From positions 124,001-188,000 of the forward strand of contig JAUXMY010000008.1 of NCBI GenBank assembly GCA_030683005.1: a stretch of DNA of 64,000 nucleotides. The letters run 5' to 3'. Below the pieces are notes generated by a model. That model did not search any database. It had not been told where the DNA came from and saw nothing but the letters and a program-made list of their open reading frames with translations. Shown here in pieces: positions 24,403 through 32,486 of this stretch (positions are counted from its first letter, which is position 1; every line of letters starts with the position of its first letter). Both the position numbers and the translations under genes were made by a program. Source of the DNA: Caulobacter sp. (GTDB lineage: Bacteria > Pseudomonadota > Alphaproteobacteria > Caulobacterales > Caulobacteraceae).

Positions 24403-24618
24403 ATGAACGCTTTTGATCGCGACATGAGCCGGGACCTCGCCGTCCTGCACTACGGCGACGGCGAGTACGCCGTCATGAAACCGGGCCGGCACGTCGTCTG
24501 CGCCGTCAGCGGCGTGAAGATCCCGCTGGAGGCCCTGCGCTACTGGAACGCCGAGTCCCAGGAAGCCTACGCCGGCCCGGCCGAGGCCCTGCAGCGCTGG
24601 AAGGAGCTGAACCCCTGA
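24403..24618 (+). CDS. DUF2093 family protein
   Basis: A 71-residue protein of the DUF2093 family, a short domain found only in alphaproteobacteria: LAVLHYGDGEYAVMKPGRHV then VCAVSGVKIPLEALRYWNAE and QEAYAGPAEALQRW. The two-Cys pattern known in some homologues is reduced to one Cys. Function unknown. It starts at ATG 24403, 28 bp after xseA, and its stop overlaps (CTGA) the proposed CTG start of the M23 peptidase gene, implying an xseA-DUF2093-M23 transcript, as often seen in the order. Confidence 0.88.
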   Translation: MNAFDRDMSRDLAVLHYGDGEYAVMKPGRHVVCAVSGVKIPLEALRYWNAESQEAYAGPAEALQRWKELNP

Positions 24619-25460
24619 ACCGCAGGGCGCTTCTCGCGGGCCTGGGCGCCGCCACCATCGCAACCCCCGCCTGCGCCTCCGCGCCGCCGCCAACACTGCT
24701 GGTCAGCGGTCGGTATCGCCAGGGCGGGTTCGCCGTCGGCAGGACCACGTCCCGCGCCCCGGTGATGCTCGACGGACAGCGGGTCACCACGGCCTCGGAA
24801 GCCGGCTGGTTCTTCATCGGCTTCGACCGGGACGCCCCGGCGTCCGCCGAGATCCGCGTCGACGCTCCGGCCGGGCCGGCCGTGCAACGGCTGGACATCA
24901 TCCCCGGCGACTTCGACATCCAGCGCATCAGCGGCCTGCCGCAGGACCAGGTCTCGCCCACCGATCCGGCGCTGCTGGCCCGCATCCGGCGCGAGTCCGC
25001 GCTCAAGGCCAGAGCCCTGGAAAGCCGATGGGACGCCGACGCCTTCACGGCCGGCTTCAACATGCCGCTGGAGACCTGGCGGGTCAGCGCGCGGTTCGGC
25101 GGCCAGCGTATTCTCAACGGCGAGGCCAAGCGCCCGCACTACGGCGCCGACCTGGCGGCGCGCGCAGGGTCTGTGATCCGCGCGCCCTGCGACGGCCTGG
25201 TGACGCTCGCCGAGCCTGCGATGCACTTCGAGGGCGGCCTGACCATGATCGACCATGGCCAGGGGCTGACGAGCTTCTACCTGCACCAGTCCCGCCTGGA
25301 CGTCGCCGCCGGGCAGAGGGTCGTGCGCGGCCAGGCCATTGGCGCGGTCGGCATGACGGGACGGGCGACGGGTCCGCACCTGTGCTGGCGGCTGAGGTGG
25401 CGCGACAGGAATCTTGACCCGACCCTGCTCGCCGGCTTCCTTCTCCCCGATCCGGGGTAA
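24615..25460 (+). CDS. M23 family metallopeptidase, likely CTG start
   Basis: A 281-residue exported peptidase of the M23 (LytM) fold that probably cleaves peptidoglycan cross-bridges. No ATG, GTG or TTG exists in frame before residue 50, but CTG 24615 has GGAAGGAG 8-9 nt upstream, overlaps the preceding stop, and opens a signal peptide (NRRALLAGLGAATIATPACA). M23 signatures: RPHYGADLAARAGSVIRAPC (H-x3-D zinc ligands), then TMIDHGQGLTSFYLHQSRL and TGPHLCWRLRWRDRNLDPTL. The usual HLH of the active site is HLC here; Cys could still bind zinc, and such HLC versions occur in alphaproteobacterial relatives. No transmembrane segment besides the signal is seen. Confidence 0.75.
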   Translation: MNRRALLAGLGAATIATPACASAPPPTLLVSGRYRQGGFAVGRTTSRAPVMLDGQRVTTASEAGWFFIGFDRDAPASAEIRVDAPAGPAVQRLDIIPGDFDIQRISGLPQDQVSPTDPALLARIRRESALKARALESRWDADAFTAGFNMPLETWRVSARFGGQRILNGEAKRPHYGADLAARAGSVIRAPCDGLVTLAEPAMHFEGGLTMIDHGQGLTSFYLHQSRLDVAAGQRVVRGQAIGAVGMTGRATGPHLCWRLRWRDRNLDPTLLAGFLLPDPG

Positions 25461-25540
25461 CGTTTCGGAAGGCATGCCCACCCTATCAAGGCGGCCGGGA
25501 GCGCTGGTCGGCAAAACGCCGCCTTGCGGACGAGGACGCT

Positions 25541-26032
25541 ATGGAATTGGGGCTTGGCGAACTGAAAGTGCTGCTTGTGGACGACAACGACCACATGCGC
25601 ACCATCGTCGGCACCATCCTCAAGGGCATCGGCATCCTCAACGTCCGCGAGGCCCGCGACGGCTCGGAGGCGCTTGAGGCGCTCCGCACCTGGCCGGCCG
25701 ATCTGGCCATTGTCGACTTCCGCATGGAGCCGATGGACGGCGTGGACTTCACCCGTCTGATCCGCAATGCCGCAGACAGCCGCAACCCGTTCCTGCCGAT
25801 CATCATGATGACGGGCTTCGCCGACCGCCCCCGTGTCGAGGAGGCGCGCGACTCCGGCGTGACCGAGCTGATCGTCAAGCCGGTCACCGCCCGGGCGATC
25901 ATCGACCGGCTGAACGCGGTGGTCTATCGCCCGCGCCCGTTCGTGCGCACCGCCGACTACTTCGGCCCGCGCCGCCGTGGCATCGACGACGTCGCGATGG
26001 ACGACCAGCAGTCCGGCGTCGCACACATCTGA
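25541..26032 (+). CDS. Single-domain response regulator (CheY-like)
   Basis: A 163-residue receiver-only protein. Phospho-acceptor D59 (AIVDFRM), acid pocket D14-D15 (VLLVDDND), switch T91 (IIMMTGFAD) and K113 (ELIVKPV) are all present, so it can be phosphorylated. The C-terminal tail (PRPFVRTADYFGPRRR) is a motif shared with a group of alphaproteobacterial receivers and may bind a partner. No sensor kinase is adjacent. It lies downstream of the M23 peptidase and converges with the acyltransferase gene. The output is probably protein-protein interaction, as for CheY or DivK; the pathway cannot be named. Confidence 0.9.
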   Translation: MELGLGELKVLLVDDNDHMRTIVGTILKGIGILNVREARDGSEALEALRTWPADLAIVDFRMEPMDGVDFTRLIRNAADSRNPFLPIIMMTGFADRPRVEEARDSGVTELIVKPVTARAIIDRLNAVVYRPRPFVRTADYFGPRRRGIDDVAMDDQQSGVAHI

Positions 26033-26051
26033 AAGGCTGCGCGCTCCGCCG

Positions 26052-26987
26052 TCAATCGTCGCCGGCGGCGGCTCCGCGATAGGCGTCCTTTGACCAGCGG
26101 CGGTGCACCCAGAACCACTCCGCCGGCCGCTTGCGGATCTGCGCCTCGACCATGGCCGTGACCCGGCGGACGCCCTCGGCGATGTCAGCGGTGCGATCCC
26201 CTGTCCGCTCCAGCACGATCGGCTCGTGCACCACGGCCCGGAAGCGGGCGCCCCTCGTCCGCTCCACCGTCATCGGCTGCAGCACCGTGCCGAACCGCAG
26301 CGCCAGCCGCGTCGGCCCCGGCGCGGTCATCACCATGTGGCCGAAGAACGGGGCTGGAACGCCGCCCTTGTTGAATTTCTGATCGTTCATCAGCGCCACC
26401 GACACGCCCTTGCCCATGGCCTCGAGCATCTCGCGCGCGCCGTCTCCGCCCTTCGGCGCGAAAAGCCGCACGCCATAGCGGAACCGGCTCTCGCGGATAC
26501 GCCGGTCGACATAGGGATTGTTGGCGGCCCGATAGGTGATCTCGCAGGGGATGCCGGCGTTGACGATGGCGGCGGGCATCACTTCCCAGTTCGAGAAGTG
26601 GCCCGAGACAAACACCACCGGCTTGCCGGCGGCGGCGATCTCGGCCAGCCGCTCGCCATTCACCACCTCCACCCGCCCGGTCGAGGGCAGGATGCGGTCC
26701 ATGTTGGGAAACTCGGCCACCGTGCGGCCGTTGCTCTCCCACTGCTCCGCCAGGATGCGCCGGCGCCAGGCCTCGTCCTTCTCCGGGAAGGCCAGGATCA
26801 GGTTCTGCTCGGCAACGGCATGGGTCTTGGTGATGGGACCGAGAAGGCGGAACAGCCGTCCGCCCAGCCAGGACGCGAAGTCGAGCGGAAGCAGCCTGAA
26901 CAGGCCATTGAACAGGTCAAACGCCAGCGCCTCGAGACGCCAGACGACGTCCTGCCACTTGGAGGGCGGAGGGGGCGGGTTCGCCAT
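26052..26987 (-). CDS. Lipid A biosynthesis acyltransferase (LpxL/HtrB family)
   Basis: A 311-residue inner-membrane-associated acyltransferase that adds a secondary fatty acid to lipid A. The catalytic motif is GHFSNWEV (H-x4-E type, about residues 129-135); further blocks FNGLFRLLPLDFASWLGGRL at the N-terminus, VALMNDQKFNKGGVPAPFFG (a family signature) and the C-terminal EWFWVHRRWSKD are present. Family members in Caulobacterales may also act on other lipids. It is a lone leftward gene between two rightward ones, with a 20-bp gap to the response regulator. The ATG at 26987 is preceded by no strong Shine-Dalgarno. Confidence 0.9.
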   Translation of the reverse strand: MANPPPPPSKWQDVVWRLEALAFDLFNGLFRLLPLDFASWLGGRLFRLLGPITKTHAVAEQNLILAFPEKDEAWRRRILAEQWESNGRTVAEFPNMDRILPSTGRVEVVNGERLAEIAAAGKPVVFVSGHFSNWEVMPAAIVNAGIPCEITYRAANNPYVDRRIRESRFRYGVRLFAPKGGDGAREMLEAMGKGVSVALMNDQKFNKGGVPAPFFGHMVMTAPGPTRLALRFGTVLQPMTVERTRGARFRAVVHEPIVLERTGDRTADIAEGVRRVTAMVEAQIRKRPAEWFWVHRRWSKDAYRGAAAGDD

Positions 26988-27161
26988 GGCGCTGGTCTAG
27001 CGTGGTTCGCACGGAGCGAACAGACAGTCGCCCGGCGGATGATCCCCTTACGGGCGGGTATCCACAGGGCTGGATCGCTTGGTGCGCGACTTGCGGATGT
27101 CACATCAGGCTGTTTCGTTCCGGGACAGCCGTCAGATGCAACAACACGGGGGCGTCAGCCC

Positions 27162-27548
27162 ATGGGCAACGACATCGACGTACATCTCGGCAAGCGGCTT
27201 CGTCGCCGTCGCCGTCTCCTCGGCCTGACCCAGCAGCAGCTGGCCGGCACGGTCGGGGTCCGCTTCCAGCAGATCCAGAAGTACGAGTGCGGCGCCAACC
27301 GCATCTCCGCCTCGCGGCTGTGGCAACTGTCCGAGGCCCTCGAGGTCCCGGTCGGCTACTTCTACGACGGCCTGTCCGACGCCGACCGGCGCGAACTGGC
27401 CAACCAGGAGCCCAACGAGGGCGGCGAGATGTTCGCCCGCAAGGAAACCCTGGACCTGATCCGCGCCTACTACCAGCTCGGCGAGCGTCCGCGCCGCCGC
27501 CTGCTGGACCTCGCCAAGTCGCTTAACGGCGAAACTGACGCCGCCTGA
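27162..27548 (+). CDS. XRE-family transcriptional regulator
   Basis: A 128-residue DNA-binding protein. The helix-turn-helix RRRLLGLTQQQLAGTVGVRF plus QQIQKYECGANRISASRLWQ (about residues 17-56) is the standard Cro/C1 domain of a group widespread in alphaproteobacteria; a helical C-terminus (ETLDLIRAYYQLGERPRRRL) follows and probably serves dimerisation. Its typical companions vary by species, and no target is known here. ATG 27162 is chosen because the HTH starts 11 residues later, as usual. The upstream sequence is shared with the divergent acyltransferase; the next gene is hisN. Confidence 0.88.
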   Translation: MGNDIDVHLGKRLRRRRRLLGLTQQQLAGTVGVRFQQIQKYECGANRISASRLWQLSEALEVPVGYFYDGLSDADRRELANQEPNEGGEMFARKETLDLIRAYYQLGERPRRRLLDLAKSLNGETDAA

Positions 27549-27573
27549 GTTCGGTCCGTGGTTGTTGCATTGT

Positions 27574-27596
27574 GCGGTGGGAGGTAATCCCACCGC
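27574..27596 (+). promoter_or_regulatory. Hairpin over the hisN ribosome-binding site
   Basis: GCGGTGGGA (27574-27582) and TCCCACCGC (27588-27596) are perfectly complementary with a 5-base loop GGTAA, directly adjacent to ATG 27597. The Shine-Dalgarno GGGAGG spans the stem and loop, so folding should block initiation. Confidence 0.6.
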
Positions 27597-28409
27597 ATGA
27601 CGCTCTCCCCTGACAAGCTCGCCGAGTTCGACGCCTTCCTGATCGAGCTCAACCGCGCGTCCGCCGGCGCCATCCTGCCGCTGTTCCGGGCCGACCATGG
27701 CCTGGAGAACAAGCTGGCCGGCGGCTTCGACCCGGTGACCGAGGCCGACAAGGGCGGCGAGCGCGCCATCCGCGCCCTGATCGCGCAGCGCTATCCCGAC
27801 CACGGGGTGATCGGCGAGGAATACGGCGAGGACCGCCCGGACGCCGAGTTCGTCTGGGTGCTGGATCCCGTCGACGGCACGCGGGCCTTCATCGCCGGCC
27901 TGCCGCTTTGGACCACGCTGATCGGCCTGCGCCACGCCGGAACGCCGGTGCTGGGCTCGATCGGCCAGCCCTATCTCGAAGAGATCTACATCGGCGGTCC
28001 CGCCACGGGATCGCGCCTGATCAGCCGCGCCGGCGAGGCAGCCCTGCGCGTGCGGCCCTGCCCCAAACTGACCGACGCCGTCATCTGCACCACCGACCCG
28101 GCGATCCTGACCGGACCCGAGCTCGGCTCCTGGACCCAGGTGCGCGCCGCCGCCCGCCTGGCCCGGCTGGGGCTAGACGCCTACGGCTACGCCATGGTGG
28201 CGCTGGGCAGGATGGACCTGGCGCTCGACACCGGCCTGCAGGTCTGGGACGTCGAGGCGGTAATCCCGGTGATCCAGGGGGCCGGCGGCGTCGTCACCGA
28301 CTGGTACGGCCGTACGGCCCGCACCGACAGCGGCAAGTTCGCCTTCGCCGGCGACGAGGCTTGTCTCGAAGAAGCGCTGGTCACGCTGAAGCGGTCGGCG
28401 GCGCATTAG
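27597..28409 (+). CDS. hisN: Histidinol-phosphatase, inositol monophosphatase fold
   Basis: A 270-residue phosphatase of the inositol monophosphatase fold that in alphaproteobacteria replaces HisB phosphatase in histidine synthesis (histidinol phosphate to histidinol). Metal site residues: VTEADKGGE (about residue 48), GEEYGE, and the signature WVLDPVDGTRAFIAGLPLW, then WDVEAVIPVIQGAGGVVTDW with the second Asp. The length and the TxxRAFIAG pattern fit HisN rather than SuhB or CysQ. The ATG abuts a perfect hairpin that hides the Shine-Dalgarno. Confidence 0.9.
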   Translation: MTLSPDKLAEFDAFLIELNRASAGAILPLFRADHGLENKLAGGFDPVTEADKGGERAIRALIAQRYPDHGVIGEEYGEDRPDAEFVWVLDPVDGTRAFIAGLPLWTTLIGLRHAGTPVLGSIGQPYLEEIYIGGPATGSRLISRAGEAALRVRPCPKLTDAVICTTDPAILTGPELGSWTQVRAAARLARLGLDAYGYAMVALGRMDLALDTGLQVWDVEAVIPVIQGAGGVVTDWYGRTARTDSGKFAFAGDEACLEEALVTLKRSAAH

Positions 28410-28578
28410 GGTGTGAACTCGGAAGTCAGGCGAGGCTGGCGTTGGGCCTCAAGGCCAATGGCCGCTTTCGGCCCTGAGCGGACGTCGGTGCCGCCGGCGG
28501 GGCGGTTCCGCATTTTAGCCGTTGCGGATATATCCGGGTGGCTTGACCGTCATTGGCCGAGTAGGGGGGCGTCGGCGA

Positions 28579-28983
28579 TTGATTAAGGAATATGTTCTCA
28601 ACGGCGGCGAGATCACTTCGCTCGAAGCCTTCGCCGAGCACGTCAGTCGCGTGCTGGGTCTTGACCAGTATTGGAGGGGGAACTTGGACGCCTTCAATGA
28701 CATCCTCCGGGGAGGCTTCGGCACTCCTGAGGAAGGATTCATAATAAGGTGGGTCAACTCGGACGCATCACGAGTTCACTTGGGGTACGCTGAGACAACG
28801 AGGCAACTCGAACGGCGGCTCGAAAGCTGTCATCCATCAAATCGAACTGCCGTTTCGCGCCAGCTGCGCGATGCGATGGAGCGCAGGGGGGCGACCGTCT
28901 TCGACTGGCTCGTCGAAATCATTGCGGTGCATGGCCCCGGTGGAGAGGAAGAGGAAGACAACGTGCGACTCCTTCTTCTTTAG
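28579..28983 (+). CDS. Barstar-like (barnase inhibitor) protein
   Basis: A 134-residue protein with a barstar-type core: YVLNGGEITSLEAFAEHVSR, then LGLDQYWRGNLDAFNDILRG, and a beta strand EEGFIIRWVNSD. The W-x-G-N-L-D-A-x-x-D pattern is the family hallmark. Barstar-like proteins inhibit secreted ribonucleases, often as immunity proteins. TTG 28579 with GTAGGGGGG 9 nt upstream is preferred over TTG 28522; no ATG is available. There is no adjacent ribonuclease gene, so it is an orphan. Its base composition is lower in GC than the neighbours (stretches such as GGATTCATAATAAGG), which suggests transfer. The tail after about residue 95 is acidic. Confidence 0.65.
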   Translation: MIKEYVLNGGEITSLEAFAEHVSRVLGLDQYWRGNLDAFNDILRGGFGTPEEGFIIRWVNSDASRVHLGYAETTRQLERRLESCHPSNRTAVSRQLRDAMERRGATVFDWLVEIIAVHGPGGEEEEDNVRLLLL

Positions 28984-29389
28984 GTCTGCTTCACACCCAT
29001 AGCCGCACCCCGGATCGCCCCGCTTCCATCTCCGGCAGTTCCCGCCCTGATGCCTTGGCGGAGCATTGCGCGGGCGGGCGTCCTGCTCAAGGACCGGCTA
29101 CGCCGGCCGCGAGGCGGCGGGTCCGCAGGACCCGTCCTTGACCAGGGCGACCGCTCGCGCTCCCATTCCATCAAGGCCTAAGGGCAGGTGTCATCAGCGC
29201 TCCCTATCCCCCGTCTTCCCGGCGGAGGCCGGGACCCATCTTCCTGCGCGCGGGCCTTTGGACCCCGGCCTACGCCGGGGAGACGGAAAATGGGGGATGT
29301 CTCAAGTCTGTCCCCCACCCGTTGACGATATTCGGCAAGTCGGCTTGCCGCCTGATCGCTTTGCCGTGGCACGCCTCCAAGCGACCTGG
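28984..29389. other. 406-bp gap made of GC-rich inverted repeats
   Basis: No gene is supported. Block 29080-29145 has AAGGACCGGC and GTCCTT arms with GGGTCC-GCA-GGACCC inside; block 29211-29286 is a family E inverted repeat. The frame reading rightward through 29066-30133 is a shadow of the lipase gene. Confidence 0.6.
29211..29286. repeat. Intergenic inverted repeat, family E
   Basis: CCGTCTTCCCGGCG at the left (29211-) mirrors CGCCGGGGAGACGG at the right (to 29286), with one base difference, and GGCCGGGACCCA mirrors TGGACCCCGGCC inside. This type is widespread in alphaproteobacterial intergenic DNA. Confidence 0.75.
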
Positions 29390-30331
29390 CTAGAGCGCCG
29401 CCACGAACCCGTCGAACTCACGCCACACCACGGCGCGGATGGCGTCCGTTTCCTGGAACAGCTCGTGGTAGGCGCCGGGGATCTCGATCCAGCGGCCCCT
29501 GGGGATGCGGGCGGTGATCAGCTGCTGGTCGGCGTTGTCGACCAGCTTTTCCTGCTCCGCGCCCATGACCAGCACCGGGATGTCGATGGCCGCCACCTCC
29601 GGCGCGCGCTTGAGCCAGGCGGAGGCCGAAAAGGCGAAGTCCAGCCAGCCCCAGGTGCCGGCGTTCAGGCCCAGCAGCGGCTCGGCGGCCACAAGCCCCC
29701 GGTTGCGCGCGTAGCGGCGCGGATCATGCGTGACGATATTGGCTTCGAAGGTCTCGCCGTGCGGATCGCCGGGGCTGCCCAGGATGTAGTCCTCAGCCTT
29801 CACCCGGCCCATCAGCCAGGCCAGCGCCCGGGCGCCGCGCTTGGAGCGCTTGCCGGTCTGCAGGCCCAGCATCGGCGCCGACAGAACCGCCGCGGAGAAG
29901 TCGCCGACACGGTGGGCCAGCGCCAGCAGCGTCAGGCAGCCGCCCATGGAGTGTCCCAGGGCGATCCAGGGCTTAGGCAACCGGGATTCGAAGTGGGCCA
30001 GCAGCGCCCGATAGTCTTCCACGAAATCGGCGAAGCCCCTGGCGTGGCCCTTGAGCCGGTCCTCCAGCGCGCGGTGGGACAGACCCTGCCCGCGCCAGTC
30101 GTGGACCAGCACCACGAAGCCGCGCGCCTGTAGCTCGCCGACGACCTCGTAGTATTTCTCGATCGGTTCGGTGCGGCCGCCGCTCAGGACGACCGAACCG
30201 CGCGGCTGACCGTCGGGCAAAAACAAAGCGGCGCGGAGGCGAACCGCCCCCGCGCCGCTGAACCATTCCGCCGTTCCGTTGGACGGAACGGGCGCCTCGG
30301 CGGTTGAAACCAGAGGCGCTTGCTCGCTCAT
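29390..30331 (-). CDS. Alpha/beta hydrolase, monoacylglycerol lipase/lysophospholipase type
   Basis: A 313-residue serine hydrolase of the Hydrolase_4 (PldB-like) group. Visible: RGSVVLSGGRTEPIEKYYEV, HDWRGQGLSHR, the nucleophile elbow GHSMGGCL (Ser near residue 125), the Asp/Glu region PVLVMGAEQEKLVDN and the His in PGAYHELFQE. It lacks a signal peptide, so is probably cytoplasmic or peripheral. The likely substrate is a lysophospholipid or monoacylglycerol. It is followed upstream on the same strand by an SCP2 gene only 7 bp away, which suggests an operon for lipid handling. Confidence 0.88.
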   Translation of the reverse strand: MSEQAPLVSTAEAPVPSNGTAEWFSGAGAVRLRAALFLPDGQPRGSVVLSGGRTEPIEKYYEVVGELQARGFVVLVHDWRGQGLSHRALEDRLKGHARGFADFVEDYRALLAHFESRLPKPWIALGHSMGGCLTLLALAHRVGDFSAAVLSAPMLGLQTGKRSKRGARALAWLMGRVKAEDYILGSPGDPHGETFEANIVTHDPRRYARNRGLVAAEPLLGLNAGTWGWLDFAFSASAWLKRAPEVAAIDIPVLVMGAEQEKLVDNADQQLITARIPRGRWIEIPGAYHELFQETDAIRAVVWREFDGFVAAL

Positions 30332-30338
30332 GTGACCC

Positions 30339-30647
30339 TTAGGCCATCTTCGCGAACAGGGCCGACATCTTCGGCTGCAGGGACATGGCCAGGCCCATGT
30401 CGGACAGCTTCAGGCGGCCGGACATGAAGGCCATGGTGGCGTCGAGCTTGCCCGCGCCCATTTCCAGCAGGTCGGCCATGGAGATGGTCATGGTCAGGTC
30501 GGCGGGCAGGTCGTCGTTGGTGACGGTGCCACCGTCGATGTGGATGAAGCCGTCGCCCTTGAGGTCGAACTTCATGGTCTTGCCCAGACCGGAATCGTCG
30601 CCGACAGCGGTTTTGACGCGGTCGGTAATTTCTTGCAGCGTAGCCAT
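30339..30647 (-). CDS. SCP2 sterol-binding domain protein
   Basis: A 102-residue protein that is one SCP2 lipid-binding domain: MKFDLKGDGFIHIDGGTVTN (the beta-sheet), LTMTISMADLLEMGAGKLDA and the helical KLSDMGLAMSLQPKMSALFA. The domain binds acyl chains or sterol-like ligands without catalysis. ATG 30647 starts MATLQEITDR, a normal domain beginning. It is the first gene of an SCP2-lipase operon and is divergent from the PPOX flavoprotein gene. Confidence 0.9.
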   Translation of the reverse strand: MATLQEITDRVKTAVGDDSGLGKTMKFDLKGDGFIHIDGGTVTNDDLPADLTMTISMADLLEMGAGKLDATMAFMSGRLKLSDMGLAMSLQPKMSALFAKMA

Positions 30648-30801
30648 TGGCGGCCTCCCGTTTTTCGATGCGACGAATTTGGTAACTTGGCCGGGCTCGC
30701 CACACAAGCGAACTGCGGTCGGCCAGCGAAAAAAGATGACGCCCCCGCCATTTTCGCGCACCGTTGCGATCAATTCTCAAGAGCGCGCCGGGAGACACGC
30801 C

Positions 30802-31410
30802 GTGACGGACCTCACCCTGGACGACCTGGACCGTATCTACGGCCAGCCCCATCCGACGACGAAGGCCAAGTCGCTGGACCATGTCGACAAGTACGGACGG
30901 CGGTTCCTGGCCCTGTCGCCCTTCTGCGTGATCTCCGCGGCGGGCCCCGACGGGGCGATGGACGTCTCGCCGCGCGGCGGCGAGCCCGGCTTCGTCCATG
31001 TCGAGGATGACCGCACGGTCATGCTACCCGACCGTCCCGGCAACAACCGGCTCGACACCCTGCGCAACCTGGTCGGCGGCGCCGGTCGGATCGGGATGAT
31101 GTTCATGATCCCCGGCTTCGACGACATCTACCGCATCAATGGCACGGCCAGCCTGAGCGACGATCCCGTCCTGCTCGATCGCTTCGTCGAGTTCGGCCGC
31201 AAGCTGAGGTCCATGGTGAAGGTCGCCGTCGAGGAAGCCTTTCTGCATTGCCCAAAGGCGGTCATGCGCGCCCGGCTGTGGGAGCAGGACGCCCAGGTCG
31301 AACGCGCGACGATGCCGAGCCTGTCAGAAATGGTCATGGACCAGCTGGGGATGGGCAAGCCGAAGTTCGAGGAGACCGCCGTGATCGAAAGCTACAAGCA
31401 GCAGCTTTAG
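30802..31410 (+). CDS. PPOX-type flavoprotein (MSMEG_1061 group)
   Basis: A 202-residue FMN- or F420-type split-barrel protein of the pyridoxamine oxidase-like superfamily. It shows DHVDKYGRRFLALSPFCVIS, then GAMDVSPRGGEPGFVHVEDD and LPDRPGNNRLDTLRNLVGG, the last being the flavin-binding signature of the MSMEG_1061 group, and IGMMFMIPGFDDIYRINGTA. GTG 30802 has GGGAGA 8 nt upstream; no in-frame ATG fits better. The reaction is unknown. It is divergent from the SCP2 gene and its end overlaps a convergent hypothetical gene by 4 bp. Confidence 0.88.
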   Translation: MTDLTLDDLDRIYGQPHPTTKAKSLDHVDKYGRRFLALSPFCVISAAGPDGAMDVSPRGGEPGFVHVEDDRTVMLPDRPGNNRLDTLRNLVGGAGRIGMMFMIPGFDDIYRINGTASLSDDPVLLDRFVEFGRKLRSMVKVAVEEAFLHCPKAVMRARLWEQDAQVERATMPSLSEMVMDQLGMGKPKFEETAVIESYKQQL

Positions 31411-31787
31411 GCGACGCCGATTTCGAGAGATGCGTAGTCCAGCTTCATTTGAGGAACGGCGCGGAGCGAAGGCCTCCTGGCTCCGCGAGCCCAGCTCTCA
31501 GCTATCCTCGTGAAGGTCGCCATCGCGGCAAAATCGCTGGCGTCGTCGCTGAGGCGGCAAACAACCGCGAGATAGCTGAACGATCTGTCCTGCCGGGTGA
31601 TGAAGTCCAAGGCATAGACGCTGTCAGGCAGATCGAGCCTGCCGCGGCATGGCCCCTCATGCTCCACCTCCACGATCGACAAGCCGCGCTCAGCGGCGTC
31701 GATCCGAAGCTGTTGGAGCCCCCCTCGCGGATCAACTCGAATGCCATTGATCAGAAGCTTCCCGCTCTCCGCTTCGGTGACATCCAA
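31407..31787 (-). CDS. Hypothetical protein, 126 residues
   Basis: No family recognised. The protein looks like a real folded domain: LLINGIRVDPRGGLQQLRID, GLSIVEVEHEGPCRGRLDLP, and VYALDFITRQDRSFSYLAVV with strand-like hydrophobic patterns, then a helical end. There is no signal peptide or transmembrane segment. The ATG at 31787 has no strong Shine-Dalgarno, and the codon context is AT-richer than that of neighbours. It overlaps the PPOX gene tail by 4 bp and is 21 bp downstream of the exported-protein gene at 31809-32486, in the same direction. Confidence 0.5.
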   Translation of the reverse strand: MDVTEAESGKLLINGIRVDPRGGLQQLRIDAAERGLSIVEVEHEGPCRGRLDLPDSVYALDFITRQDRSFSYLAVVCRLSDDASDFAAMATFTRIAESWARGARRPSLRAVPQMKLDYASLEIGVA

Positions 31788-31808
31788 AGAGAATTGCGCG
31801 CCCAGACC

Positions 31809-32486
31809 TCAGCCCTTCAGCTTGCCGCCCGCCAGCAGCGCGCGGACCGGCGCCTTGCCGAACTTGAGCGACTGGGCGCCCGCGTGGTCAGCCGGTTTGA
31901 ACGCGACGTAGGCCTTGAAGGCGGGCAGCGGCGAAACCCGATCCCCCGCGATCGATTGGCCGGACCCGGCCCCCGCGAACAGCACCTGCTCCATCTTCGG
32001 CACGGCGAAGCCGATCACTCCGGCACGCTTCCGGATGGCGGTGTTGCACTGCTCGATGGCCGCGACGAGGTCGGCGGTCGCCACGGTCTCGCCCAGTCGC
32101 ACGACCGGCTGCATCTCCATCGCGACCGAGAACTTGTCTGTCGGGTTCTTCCGGTCGACGTCGAGGATGCCGTCCTTCATCTCGGCCAGGGTCGGCATCC
32201 GGGTGACGCGGCCGTCCGCGGCCTGGGTCAGCAGCGTCCGGGCGCCGCCGGGCATGACCACGTAAAGGTTCTGTCCGCTGGTCGGCTTGCCGTTGACCTT
32301 CAGATAGTAGGCCATCACGAACCGCGACCGTTCGGCGGCCGGGATGCCCAGATAGAGGTCGTAGTAGGGGAAGACCTTCTTGAGCGGGGGTCCGGGCTTC
32401 TTCTTGTCGTCCGCCGCCATCGCCGCGCCGGGCGCAGCGGCCAGGGCGGCGGCGGTCAGGATCAGGCCGCGACGGGTGGTGCTCAT
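31809..32486 (-). CDS. Exported hypothetical protein with Tat-like signal
   Basis: A 225-residue protein beginning MSTTRRGLILTAAALAAAPG, with a twin-arginine motif and cleavage near AMAA-DDK. The mature protein has FPYYDLYLGIPAAERSRFVM, NGKPTSGQNLYVVMPGG, VAMEMQPVVRLGETVATADL and a C-terminal EQVLFAGAGSGQSIAGDRV. No known domain is seen. Its ATG overlaps the stop of the methyltransferase-like gene by 4 bp (ATGA), so it belongs to the same transcript and probably acts with it in the periplasm. Confidence 0.65.
   Translation of the reverse strand: MSTTRRGLILTAAALAAAPGAAMAADDKKKPGPPLKKVFPYYDLYLGIPAAERSRFVMAYYLKVNGKPTSGQNLYVVMPGGARTLLTQAADGRVTRMPTLAEMKDGILDVDRKNPTDKFSVAMEMQPVVRLGETVATADLVAAIEQCNTAIRKRAGVIGFAVPKMEQVLFAGAGSGQSIAGDRVSPLPAFKAYVAFKPADHAGAQSLKFGKAPVRALLAGGKLKG

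Noticed and set aside
29066-30133. Rightward frame of 355 codons
   Set aside because: Runs through inverted repeats and then antisense to the lipase gene; composition of a shadow.
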